Shown one piece after another: positions 35,442 to 43,477 of a DNA stretch of 64,000 nucleotides (position 1 is the stretch's first letter; every line of letters starts with the position of its first letter). The stretch is from Flectobacillus longus (GTDB taxonomy: Bacteria > Bacteroidota > Bacteroidia > Cytophagales > Spirosomataceae). The stretch covers positions 123,688 through 187,687 of the forward strand of contig NZ_JASHIC010000017.1 of the NCBI RefSeq assembly GCF_030056705.1. The letters are read 5' to 3'. The notes beneath the pieces were generated by a model. It was not told the origin of the DNA. It searched no databases and saw nothing but the letters and a program-made list of their open reading frames with translations. A program made the translations under genes and the position numbers.

Positions 35442-35468
35442 GGGCAAAGTATCACTGTGACACTTTGC
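35442..35468. repeat. Family D palindrome in the origin region
   Basis: GGGCAAAGTATCAC then TGTGACACTTTGC, a nearly symmetrical version of the palindrome found in the tandem array. Confidence 0.7.
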
Positions 35469-35769
35469 ATTTCTGCCTAATTTTCGTTAAAAAGCACTTT
35501 TAATGAAATACTCAACATTTCTACTTTTTACATTTTCAAAATATATTATCATTAAATTATACTTTATCCAGCAAAGTTTATTTACACTATTCAAAGCATA
35601 ATTGTTTGAGAACCTATTTGTTAAAAGTAATCACTTCTAGACTCGGCCACCAGTAGAAGATAATCTTACCTTCTAACTCAGTCATTAATCCACACTTCTC
35701 ACATAAATTTTCAAAGTTTAAACAAACTGCTGTTCAAAACCTAAGCTAAATGTTTACGCACCTGTGCAT

Positions 35770-35778
35770 TTATCCACA
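35770..35778 (+). promoter_or_regulatory. DnaA box
   Basis: TTATCCACA, the perfect consensus DnaA box, in the non-coding origin region upstream of rep and iterons. Confidence 0.65.
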
Positions 35779-35830
35779 ACTTAACTTTTAGTCTTTTGCC
35801 AACACTCATCTTTTCGCATTCTTCAGGTCT

Positions 35831-35875
35831 GACTATCTGGGCAAAGTATCACCGTGATATTTTGCCCAGATAGTC
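35831..35875. repeat. 45-bp palindrome containing a family D core
   Basis: Left arm GACTATCTGGGCAAAG + TATCACC, right arm GTGATATTTTGCCC + AGATAGTC. The arms match at all but one position, with no loop. It is too regular to be chance and sits 60 bases after the DnaA box. Confidence 0.85.
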
Positions 35876-36117
35876 GGGGTATTGATATTAAGACTGTCAA
35901 AATTCGCGAAATTATGATTCAACGTACTTTCTAGCATTTTTATTCAAGACATCTGAGCAAGACTTCCATAAACCACGTTTTTTAGCGATATTTTAAGTTT
36001 AAGTGAGGTACTTGCCCACATCAACTATAAAAGTGTCTTAAATCGAAGATTTTAGGCCAAAATGGCTATGATTATCTAGTGACTCTACAGACTAAACAAA
36101 ATAGGCTATATTTTAAC

Positions 36118-36188
36118 CATAACTTTTAGAGTGTCGGCGCAAAGAGTTAAATTTCGCCCAGATATTCTAAATATAACTTTTGAAGTGT
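36118..36188 (+). repeat. Two solitary iterons with a shared tail
   Basis: CATAACTTTTAGAGTGT (36118-36134) and TATAACTTTTGAAGTGT (36172-36188). Both are followed by CGGCGCAA, so a ~25-bp unit is duplicated at 54-base spacing. Confidence 0.8.
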
Positions 36189-36412
36189 CGGCGCAAGAAT
36201 TCTTATTTCACGCAAAGTAAAAGTTTTACAAAAAAAAGTGGATTCAAACTTTAAAAGTTTCCTCTATTTTTATCCAATTTTTTTTCTTCAAAAAACAATC
36301 AAAAAATTCTCACTTTTTACATTTGAGAGTATTTCTTTTATATTTCCTTAAGTATTTCCTAATATTTCCTCTCCCATAACTATTTGATTTTCAATATATT
36401 ATATAGTATTAA

Positions 36413-36536
36413 TATAACTTTTAGAGTGCTTAATATAACTTTTGAAGTGTCAAGTATAACTTTTAGAGTGTGTTAATATAACTTTTAGAGTGTGTTAATA
36501 TAACTTTTGAAGTGTCAAGTATAACTTTTAGAGTGC
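36413..36536 (+). repeat. Main iteron array, six direct repeats
   Basis: Copies at 36413, 36434, 36455, 36477, 36499 and 36520, spaced 21-22 bases (two helical turns). Two variants alternate: TATAACTTTTAGAGTG (B) and TATAACTTTTGAAGTG (A), in the order B A B B A B. The initiator encoded downstream should bind here. Confidence 0.93.
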
Positions 36537-36589
36537 CATTTGTTATATCGGAAAAATACAATTTTTAGAAACATTTATACACCCTGTAA

Positions 36590-36669
36590 TGATACAATTT
36601 TGAATCTATTTTACTTGCATTAACAAAATATTCTTGTAATTTTGATACAAAATTGAATCACTATTTTTG
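36590..36669 (+). promoter_or_regulatory. rep promoter region with direct repeats
   Basis: TGATACAATTTTGAATC (36590) and TGATACAAAATTGAATC (36643) are direct repeats about 53 bases apart. The second overlaps a TTTG and is followed by TATTTTTG (36662-36669), a -7-like element 41 bases before the ATG. These may be the rep promoter and an autoregulation site. Confidence 0.4.
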
Positions 36670-36709
36670 ATATATATAAATCTAGAAAGAATATGATGAG
36701 AGATTAACT

Positions 36710-38170
36710 ATGAAGCAAGGCATTAAAAAGAGAACTACCCAAGAAAACAAAGAAATAGAAGCATTGGAGCGAATCTCCAGTAGTTCTTATATGGTGGTGT
36801 TAGGAAATCCATTGCTCAATGCAAGATTTGACCTAACAGCCTTTCAAATGAAAATTTTTCACTTTTTGGTTTTGAACACAGACCAGACCTCTTCTGGTTT
36901 TAAGGTGACCAAAGTGAAGGTTTCGGAAGTATCTCAGTTTCTAAAAACAAAGACTAGTGATTATCTCTATAACCTGCTAGAAAAGGAGTCACGGAAGTTG
37001 ATGAAGAAAGAAATTTTCTTGGAAGATGAGCGAGGTTGGAAGGTGGCCAATATTTTAGCACAAATTGAGTATCACAAAAAAGAGGGAGCATTTAGTTTTT
37101 TGTTTCCACCAATGTTGGATGCTTATTTGTTGCAACTCAAAAAGAATTTTACCTATATCGACGTGCGCAACATCGTGTCGATGGACAGCGTTTATGCCAT
37201 TCGGTTTTATGGTTTTTGTAAAGAATTTGAGCGTTTCGGAAAGTTTCAATTTACCGTAGAAGAAATGCGTAGGATGTTTAATCTCGAAAATAAATATGAG
37301 TTATACGGTTTGTTCAAGCAAAAAGTAGTTGTTAAAGCGCAAGATGAACTGATCAAAAACTCTGATTTGATTTTTGATTTTAATGAAATCAAAGAAGGTA
37401 AAAAAGTTGTAGCCTTACAATTTGTAATTCGGAAAAATCCTAATAAAACGCAAGCTCAGTTAGAAATAGAAACTAATCCAACAAATCAAGAAGCTGAAGA
37501 TTCAAATTATGAAGTGGTGGAGTCGAATACCCAGCCTAATTTTGAGTCAAGTACATTGTTGAGACTTTCGGAAATTGTGCAGGCTTGGGGAATAGACACA
37601 CCAACGTTACAAAACTGGCTTGAGCAATATCCTATTGAACAGGTTATTTTGGGTGTAGAGTATGTGCAGACGGAATTGGGAAAAGAACCCAAGAAAATCA
37701 AGAATATTCCTGCGTATCTCAAAACCATCGTTAGTTCATCTCAATTGGTAGAGCGCCAAAAGACCATAGAGGAAGAAAAGCGAGTGTTAAAAGCCGTACT
37801 GAAAAAGTCTGAAAATGAAAAACTTCAACTTGAACAACTTAAGCAACAGCAAGATGATTTTTTACATGAAGTGTACAAGCAAAAGAAAAAATTAGTGCTA
37901 GAATCACTTCAGCACAATCATCAATTGTATCAAAGAGTGTTGAATTCGCTTAATACTTCTGCTTTTTCTGCTATTTACTATGACAGCTATGTGTCGAAGG
38001 TAGGTACAGAAATCAGCCTTGATAGCTTTTTGTCCTACTTTAATGAAAACACAGGATTTGAAGCAATAGTCATTACGACGCTCGAACATTACAAAGATTT
38101 GAACCTATTTGAGGATGTAGTTAAACAATACGGCGCTCAAGCCAAAGCGCTAGGATTAAATTATTTCTAG
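36710..38170 (+). CDS. Replication initiator, Rep_3 (RepA/RepB-like)
   Basis: 486 residues. The N-terminal ~240 match the Rep_3 initiator: tandem winged helices, starting with NPLLNARFDLTAFQMKIFHFLV, then EVSQFLKTKTSDYLYNLLEKESRKLMKKEIFLED and a second domain (MDSVYAIRFYGFCKEFERFGKFQFTVEEMRRMF). These proteins bind iterons, open the origin and control copy number by dimerisation. About 240 further residues follow: a region with VILGVEYVQTELGKEPKKIKNIPAYLKTIV, typical of initiator C-terminal domains, and a long coiled coil (~345-405). This extension is large for Rep_3. The iteron array ends 174 bases upstream, and parA follows after 50 bases. Confidence 0.9.
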   Translation: MKQGIKKRTTQENKEIEALERISSSSYMVVLGNPLLNARFDLTAFQMKIFHFLVLNTDQTSSGFKVTKVKVSEVSQFLKTKTSDYLYNLLEKESRKLMKKEIFLEDERGWKVANILAQIEYHKKEGAFSFLFPPMLDAYLLQLKKNFTYIDVRNIVSMDSVYAIRFYGFCKEFERFGKFQFTVEEMRRMFNLENKYELYGLFKQKVVVKAQDELIKNSDLIFDFNEIKEGKKVVALQFVIRKNPNKTQAQLEIETNPTNQEAEDSNYEVVESNTQPNFESSTLLRLSEIVQAWGIDTPTLQNWLEQYPIEQVILGVEYVQTELGKEPKKIKNIPAYLKTIVSSSQLVERQKTIEEEKRVLKAVLKKSENEKLQLEQLKQQQDDFLHEVYKQKKKLVLESLQHNHQLYQRVLNSLNTSAFSAIYYDSYVSKVGTEISLDSFLSYFNENTGFEAIVITTLEHYKDLNLFEDVVKQYGAQAKALGLNYF

Positions 38171-38220
38171 AAAATCAACACATTATTTGAACTGAATATC
38201 AAGTTTACGAAACAATATTT

Positions 38221-39198
38221 ATGAGAAGCAACCTGACTTTAGAGAAAATAGTCTCTTTTTTTCGCCATAACCCATCCCTTAGTGTCAATGGAGTTAATGA
38301 CGAAGCAGGATTACCCAAACGCAAATTAGATTTAGTTTTCAATTCGAATGGTTCTCGAAAACTTAGCGAGGACGATTTAGCTAAATTAGAACCTATTTTA
38401 CGCAAATATGGCTATAACGAATACCTCTATCAAAGTGCACGTGTGATTTCGATTGTGAATCACAAAGGGGGAGTTGGAAAAACCACTACGACAGCCTGTT
38501 TGGGTGAAACATTAGTCAGAAAGGGCTTCAGGGTATTATTAATCGATTTTGACCCACAAGGAAACTTGTCTCAAATTTTGGGCATAGAAAACCCTGAGTT
38601 GCAAATTGCAGATTGTCTATTTACTGATATCCCGTTACCTACAGTACAGATTTTAGAAAACCTTTGGTTGGCACCATCCGATATTACTTTGGCCGAAATT
38701 GAGGTGGATTTATTGTCAAAAGTGGGTGGAGATGTTCGATTAAAACATAAGATAGAGCCTCTACTTGAAGAATACGATTATATTTTGATTGATTGTCCTC
38801 CAAGTTTGAGTAAGTTGACAGTATCGGCACTGAATGCCTCCAATTCGACTCTAATCGCTATGCTTCCTGAGTCATCTTCGTTAAAAGGATTAAACTCATT
38901 GTTGAACCGTATTAGCGAAGTAAAGACCCATACCAATCGGGATTTGACTTTGGATGGAATTGTGTTTACTATGGTCAAAAAGAACACTGTTCATGATGGT
39001 TTCAAAGAAGCATTAAGAGCTAACATGGGGAGTGATTTTAGGGTGTTTAATACCGAAATTAGACACTTGATTGACTTCCAAAAATCTCAGGCGCTACAGG
39101 CTACTTTGGGAACATTGAATGCTTCGTCGGAGGCTTATAAATGCTATAAAGATTTTTGTGATGAATACGTTGAATATTTGCAAGTGATTAATAACTAA
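38221..39198 (+). CDS. parA: ParA-family partition ATPase
   Basis: 325 residues. A ~70-residue N-terminal region with a probable helix-turn-helix (LSVNGVNDEAGLPKRKLDLVF; DDLAKLEPILRKYGY) precedes the P-loop ATPase, as in type Ia ParA proteins that also bind DNA and repress their operon. The deviant Walker A box is NHKGGVGKTTT (residues 80-90), with LIDFDPQGNLS (Walker A') and YILIDCPPSLS (Walker B). It moves plasmid copies apart over the nucleoid with ParB at a centromere. It sits 50 bases after rep and 8 before parB, the common rep-parA-parB order. Confidence 0.92.
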   Translation: MRSNLTLEKIVSFFRHNPSLSVNGVNDEAGLPKRKLDLVFNSNGSRKLSEDDLAKLEPILRKYGYNEYLYQSARVISIVNHKGGVGKTTTTACLGETLVRKGFRVLLIDFDPQGNLSQILGIENPELQIADCLFTDIPLPTVQILENLWLAPSDITLAEIEVDLLSKVGGDVRLKHKIEPLLEEYDYILIDCPPSLSKLTVSALNASNSTLIAMLPESSSLKGLNSLLNRISEVKTHTNRDLTLDGIVFTMVKKNTVHDGFKEALRANMGSDFRVFNTEIRHLIDFQKSQALQATLGTLNASSEAYKCYKDFCDEYVEYLQVINN

Positions 39199-39206
39199 CA
39201 AGGGGT

Positions 39207-40178
39207 ATGAAAGGGATAGATTTTAAAAAACAGGTAGCTATTAATACTGCTAATACGCTCAAAAACAATAAGTTAATTTCATCTGAAAATGTAAAGAAAA
39301 ACCTTTTGGTTTTACCAGAGCTTAAAGAGTTTATTCCGAGTTTAAGCGCCGAAGAGTATAAATCTTTAGAAGATAGTATTATAGCCAATGGTTGCCGAAC
39401 GCCTCTATTGGTTTGGGATACAACTCAAGCAGTGATTAATCCAAGTCATCCTACGCCTAGCGAGCCTGCTTTTGTGTTGTTTGATGGACATCACCGTTAT
39501 GATATCTGTCAGAAAAATAGGGTTGATTTTCAAATTGACTTAATGACTTTTCCTTCGATTGACGAAGTAAAAGATTTTATGATTGATTTTCAGGTAGGAC
39601 GCCGAAATATGACTGTCGAACAGCTTTCTTATTTTAGAGGTCTGAAGTATCAACGTATGAAAAACCGCCAAGGTGGTTTGCGTGGCACCTACACCGATAT
39701 TGTTGATACAGCATCTGTGTTAGCCGAGGAATTTAAAGTAAGCCCTGCCACCATTAAGCGTGATGCTGTTTTTGCGCAAGGAATTGACAAAATGCAAGGA
39801 GCTTTAAAACAGCAGGTTTTAGAAGGAAGCCAAAAAATTGAGAAAAAACTGATTCAACAATTGGCCAAAGCTACTGTAGAAAAACCTGTAGAATCACTAG
39901 AAGAACTTCAGGCAGTAGTCTCTAATAAATCCCTAGAAACCACCCAAGTCAGCTCTATTAAGCAAACAGAAGCATTGAAAAAAGTAAGTGCTAGCATGAA
40001 AAAAGCAAATGTAGCACACTTGAGTTTGATTGTAAGAGGTAGTTTTATTCTAGAAAATGGACTTGAAGCAGAATGGAGACATTTGAGAGAATTAGGTGAA
40101 GGCGTAATTATTGAGCCAGATTTTCAAGATGAAATATCTTTTCCTGAAGCAATAGCATTGGGTTTGATAAAATTGTGA
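39207..40178 (+). CDS. ParB-like partition protein
   Basis: 323 residues. The N-terminal domain has the ParB/sulfiredoxin-type motif LFDGHHRYDICQ (arginine and His of the CTP-binding GxxRxxA-like region) after LSAEEYKSLEDSIIANGCRTPLLVW. A helix-turn-helix follows (SVLAEEFKVSPATIKRDAVFAQGIDKM), and then a long helical, Lys/Glu-rich tail. ParB proteins spread from a centromere and stimulate ParA. The 8-base gap after parA supports this. The C-terminal 100 residues are not recognised. The centromere is not identified, but the family D palindromes upstream of rep are candidates. Confidence 0.8.
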   Translation: MKGIDFKKQVAINTANTLKNNKLISSENVKKNLLVLPELKEFIPSLSAEEYKSLEDSIIANGCRTPLLVWDTTQAVINPSHPTPSEPAFVLFDGHHRYDICQKNRVDFQIDLMTFPSIDEVKDFMIDFQVGRRNMTVEQLSYFRGLKYQRMKNRQGGLRGTYTDIVDTASVLAEEFKVSPATIKRDAVFAQGIDKMQGALKQQVLEGSQKIEKKLIQQLAKATVEKPVESLEELQAVVSNKSLETTQVSSIKQTEALKKVSASMKKANVAHLSLIVRGSFILENGLEAEWRHLRELGEGVIIEPDFQDEISFPEAIALGLIKL

Positions 40179-40202
40179 CAAAGTGAACAGGGGCAAAGAG
40201 AT

Positions 40203-40256
40203 AGAGGTACAAAGTGAGTTTTATTCAATCACTTTGTGCCTCTATTACTTTTTTGG
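40203..40256 (+). terminator. Terminator after the rep-par unit
   Basis: AGAGGTACAAAGTGA and TCACTTTGTGCCTCT (40203-40217 / 40229-40243) form a 15-bp stem with one mismatch, then ATTACTTTTTT. Confidence 0.85.
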
Positions 40257-40265
40257 ATTACTGGG

Positions 40266-40378
40266 TAAAATGCCCACTTTAAGCTCTAGGCTTTATGCTG
40301 TAGGCTAAAAATTGAAAAGTATTTCTTGTGGAATATGGAAGCTTTTCTGCATAATGCCTACGGCCTAAAGCCTAATAA
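40266..40378 (+). repeat. Family A repeat, full copy
   Basis: Same orientation as the copy at 4251: TTTAAGCTCTAGGCTTTATG, then the second arm TGCCTACGGCCTAAAGCC. The sequence between arms is also shared (AAAAGTATTTCTTGTGGAAT). It lies at the end of the convergent esterase gene. Confidence 0.85.
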
Positions 40379-40385
40379 TGAAATA

Positions 40386-42014
40386 TTATTTCTTCATAAA
40401 ATCTTTATCTAAAAAGAAATATCTCGCCTCATTTTCAGAACGAACCGCCTTCGTATTGGCATTGATGATTAATACTTCGGGCTTTTCTTCGTTTTTGGCT
40501 GCTGGCCAGTTAGGTAATTTTTCTCCGTTTGGATTACCTGTTTTGATGAAATTTGCAAAATAGTTCATCATTGTTTCCGATACTTTATAATCGTCTTCTG
40601 TCCAAGCATATACTTTGTTGGTCGCTAAATTTCCCATAGCATATTCAATTTCAGCAGAGTGAACAGCACCTTTGGGCTTCGGTGCTTTTGGTGCATTTTT
40701 ATCTTTTTTGATTACACCACCTGCTAAACCCGCTTCTAAATCGCTTTCGCGCATATCTGGACGAGGTTGCGCATAGTAGTAGCGATAAACAGGTTGTTCG
40801 CTATTTTTTCTATGTAAATCAAACCATTTCCAAGTACTAAAACCAATAAAACGGTCGCCAGCCAAATCTGTCGCAGATTGTTCTGTTACTTCTGGAGCTC
40901 CTGCTGGATATAGTTTTAAAACTTCATCAGCTTTGGTGCTGTATAATTCTTTTACACGTTGGCTATAGTTTTCATTATTCAGCTCTTTTCCAGCCATAAG
41001 AGCACGATAATTCATTTCTTCCGAATTCCAACCTAGCATCAATGGAACCATTGCTTGTTGTTTTGACTCAAAAATTTCGGTAAAAGTTTTTGGGAAAAAA
41101 TAACCATCTAATGTAGTTCTGAAACCAGCATTTTGTGCTCTGTATTTTTGGTAAAGCTCAAAAGTAGATAGAGCTCTCAAATCTTTTAAGGATTTAGCAC
41201 CCGCTTTTGTAGCAAAATCAACTCCTAGTTTTTCAGCATCAGCCAAAGGAGTTGCTGTTAATAATGACCCACTTTCGCCAATAGCTCCAGCAATAAGATT
41301 TTTGGATAGGGGAGAAGCCATTTGAGCACTTACCGACGCCGAACCAGCTGATTCGCCTGCGATAGTTACTCTTTTGGGATCGCCACCAAATTTGGCAATA
41401 TTAGCTTGTACCCATTTCAAGGCTGCATTTTGATCTAATAAGCCATAGTTTCCAGAACCTTTGTATGGCGATTCTTTGCTCAGCTCAGGATGTGAGAAAA
41501 ATCCGAAAATATTCAAACGATAATTAACAGTTACTGTTACAATTCCCTTTTTTGCCATATTTTCGCCATCATATCGATATTCGGAACCATCACCAGCAGC
41601 AAAACCACCTCCGTAGAAATATACCAAAACAGGTAATTTTTCGTCATTGGATTTGGCAGGTGACCATACATTTAGGTAAAGGCAGTCTTCGCTCATGCCA
41701 TCACTGCGGAAACCCATGTCGCCAAATAAGGCAGGTTGCACGGCTCTTGGACCAAATTTCTTGGTTTGACGCACTCCCGACCATTTATCTGGTGCTTGTG
41801 GGGCTTTCCAACGAAGTTCGCCAACGGGAGGTTTGGCAAAAGGGATACCTTTGTAACTCTGAATGTTGTTGCGAACATCAAATTCGCCTTCAATGATTCC
41901 TTGTTCGACATTTATTTGAACAGGAAAAGCGTAAGCATTTTCGGCATGTTGTGCCATAGAGATACTGGATGCGCATAAGGCAATCACAGCAATGCTAGAT
42001 TTGAGGATTTTCAT
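40386..42014 (-). CDS. Type-B carboxylesterase, exported
   Basis: 542 residues from the ATG at 42014, which starts a signal peptide (SIAVIALCASSISMA/QHA); a TTG upstream overlaps an inverted repeat and is not preferred. Carboxylesterase/lipase alpha/beta hydrolase: oxyanion motif YFYGGGFAAGD, nucleophile elbow GESAGS, EDCLYLNVW near residue 107, and a catalytic His in KGAVHSAEIEY. Such enzymes hydrolyse esters (pNB esterase type); in Bacteroidota some act on acetyl or feruloyl groups, but the substrate is not predictable here. It is divergent from the NUDIX-like regulator gene with a shared 103-base promoter region. Confidence 0.9.
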   Translation of the reverse strand: MKILKSSIAVIALCASSISMAQHAENAYAFPVQINVEQGIIEGEFDVRNNIQSYKGIPFAKPPVGELRWKAPQAPDKWSGVRQTKKFGPRAVQPALFGDMGFRSDGMSEDCLYLNVWSPAKSNDEKLPVLVYFYGGGFAAGDGSEYRYDGENMAKKGIVTVTVNYRLNIFGFFSHPELSKESPYKGSGNYGLLDQNAALKWVQANIAKFGGDPKRVTIAGESAGSASVSAQMASPLSKNLIAGAIGESGSLLTATPLADAEKLGVDFATKAGAKSLKDLRALSTFELYQKYRAQNAGFRTTLDGYFFPKTFTEIFESKQQAMVPLMLGWNSEEMNYRALMAGKELNNENYSQRVKELYSTKADEVLKLYPAGAPEVTEQSATDLAGDRFIGFSTWKWFDLHRKNSEQPVYRYYYAQPRPDMRESDLEAGLAGGVIKKDKNAPKAPKPKGAVHSAEIEYAMGNLATNKVYAWTEDDYKVSETMMNYFANFIKTGNPNGEKLPNWPAAKNEEKPEVLIINANTKAVRSENEARYFFLDKDFMKK

Positions 42015-42036
42015 TGGATATTGTTCTGAATGTTTT

Positions 42037-42063
42037 ACTATTGTCTCATTCACTGACAATAGT
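42037..42063. promoter_or_regulatory. Inverted repeat operator candidate between esterase and regulator
   Basis: ACTATTGTC and GACAATAGT (9-bp perfect arms, 9-base spacer). It lies just upstream of the esterase start and within the shared divergent promoter region, where the NUDIX-type regulator could bind. Confidence 0.5.
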
Positions 42064-42117
42064 AGTTTGAAAAACTAAATAATACAATTATTTCATAGAT
42101 TTTTTTTATATTCGAGA

Positions 42118-42849
42118 ATGGATAAAGTAAATATTACACAAGTAATCACAGCAAAGGAAGCAGGATATTTAGCACATATAGCTTATGATTCGGTTATTTT
42201 TGGTTTTGATGGAAAACAATTAAGGATTCTTATTTCGGAATACCACAATACCAAATTGTTTGCCCTCCCTGGGGGATTTGTAAAAATCAATGAGAGTCTC
42301 GATGACGCCGTTCGTCGTGGACTTCGAGAGCGTACAGGCTTAGACAATATCTATTTAGAGCAATTTCATGTTTTTGGTAGTCTTGAAAGATATATTCCTG
42401 AAGCAATGGAAATGATTATGAAAGGTGGGGGAAATAGGCCTGTAGATGATTGCTGGTTACTGGATAGATTTATTTCGGTAGGATATTACGCACTGATTAA
42501 CTATGAAGGTGTAATTCCACAGCCAGATGAACTATCTGATAGCTGTTGCTGGTATAATATCGAGGAGCTCCCTGTACTTATGCAAGACCATGCTATGATT
42601 GTGGAGAAAGCGCTTGAGACTTTACGAGATAACTTGGACAAAAAACTGATTGGTATGAATCTTTTACCAGAAAGATTTACAATGAAAGAATTGCAAACTG
42701 TATATGAGTTGATATTGGGGCAAAAAATTAGACGTACTACTTTTCAACGCTCAATGCTAGCAAAAGGAATTTTGAATAGGCATGAAAAACAATTTACAGG
42801 TAAATCTCATAAGGCACCATTTCTTTATAGTTTCAAAAAAGATTCTTAA
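42118..42849 (+). CDS. NUDIX-fold transcriptional regulator (NrtR/AraR-like)
   Basis: 243 residues: an N-terminal NUDIX-type domain (~20-150) and a C-terminal winged helix (FTMKELQTVYELILGQKIRRTTFQRSML). The NUDIX box begins GFVKINES with the expected spacing, but two metal-binding glutamates of REUxEExGU are replaced (RGLRERTGL), so hydrolysis is unlikely. That combination is known from NrtR and from Bacteroidota AraR, where the domain senses a nucleotide or sugar ligand. It probably controls the divergent esterase gene and itself. An alternative is an active hydrolase with unusual residues, which I think improbable. Confidence 0.85.
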   Translation: MDKVNITQVITAKEAGYLAHIAYDSVIFGFDGKQLRILISEYHNTKLFALPGGFVKINESLDDAVRRGLRERTGLDNIYLEQFHVFGSLERYIPEAMEMIMKGGGNRPVDDCWLLDRFISVGYYALINYEGVIPQPDELSDSCCWYNIEELPVLMQDHAMIVEKALETLRDNLDKKLIGMNLLPERFTMKELQTVYELILGQKIRRTTFQRSMLAKGILNRHEKQFTGKSHKAPFLYSFKKDS

Positions 42850-43060
42850 AACCTTAGAATGTAGATAGTTGAAGATGTATAAATTTTATTTATGACTTTG
42901 TTATAAAATATAAATAAAAATATATAAAATAGTTTTTCGACTTTTGTTCCGTCAAAGATAGGTTTATTAGGAACATGAAGTTCTCGATGAGAACAAATGC
43001 CTTAGAGTAATTCGTTAATATCGGGTTAGTAATTCTAATCTTCAATTGAAGTTAGAGAAA

Positions 43061-43097
43061 AAGGTGACTTAAGCAATTAGGTCACCTTATTTTTTTG
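43061..43097 (+). terminator. Terminator downstream of the regulator gene
   Basis: AAGGTGAC, 12-base loop, GTCACCTT, then TATTTTTTT. It lies 212 bases after the stop. The gap 42850-43477 has no gene; it also holds GTTCTCGATGAGAAC (42980-42994), a second terminator-like hairpin and a minus-strand terminator. Confidence 0.8.
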
Positions 43098-43154
43098 TCA
43101 ATAAACACCAACAGTGAGCATTTGTTATTTCATATAAGTTGGCATAAAAAAGAT

Positions 43155-43191
43155 GCACTGTTTCGAGCCAAGCGGTCTAACAGTGCTTTTT
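43155..43191 (+). terminator. Second terminator-like hairpin
   Basis: GCACTGTT, 16-base loop, AACAGTGC, then TTTTTACC. It follows the first terminator by about 60 bases with no gene between, which could mark the end of a small RNA. Confidence 0.6.
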
Positions 43192-43408
43192 ACCAACAAT
43201 TTAATATGAATATTTTTAGTTTCTCAATTCAAAATCAATCTAAAGTAACTAGTATTATTCAGTATACTCAATAGCATACGATCGATATAGTTTTTCAGTA
43301 AATATTTTGTTTAAAATTGTGTAGAACTACACTGAACAGGTTAATTAGAATCAATCGATAACGATAAAAACGCTATATTGCTAGTAAATTTGTATTAGTA
43401 AAATTGAG

Positions 43409-43452
43409 GAAAAAGGCTTGTCGAAATACTTTTCAGCACCAACAAGCCTTTA
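43409..43452 (-). terminator. Terminator of the small exported protein gene
   Basis: On the minus strand AAAGGCTTGT and ACAAGCCTTT with a 20-base loop, then TTCC; it lies 26 bases after the stop at 43478. Confidence 0.75.
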
Positions 43453-43477
43453 AATCAACTAACTCTATACAATGATT

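Larger units (their letters stand above)
35267..36709 (+). other. Replication origin region (iteron type)
   Basis: 1.4 kb without a gene, directly upstream of rep. It contains ten iteron copies, a DnaA box, two family D palindromes, and an AT-rich stretch with four TATTTC(T/C)T repeats at 36330, 36341, 36353 and 36363 that could be the unwinding element. Iteron array, AT-rich repeats and DnaA box next to a Rep_3 gene is the standard layout of an iteron plasmid origin. The precise start of replication cannot be seen. Confidence 0.85.

Noticed and set aside
42118..42849. Active NUDIX hydrolase
   Set aside because: Key acidic residues of the NUDIX box are replaced and a winged helix follows, so a regulator is preferred.
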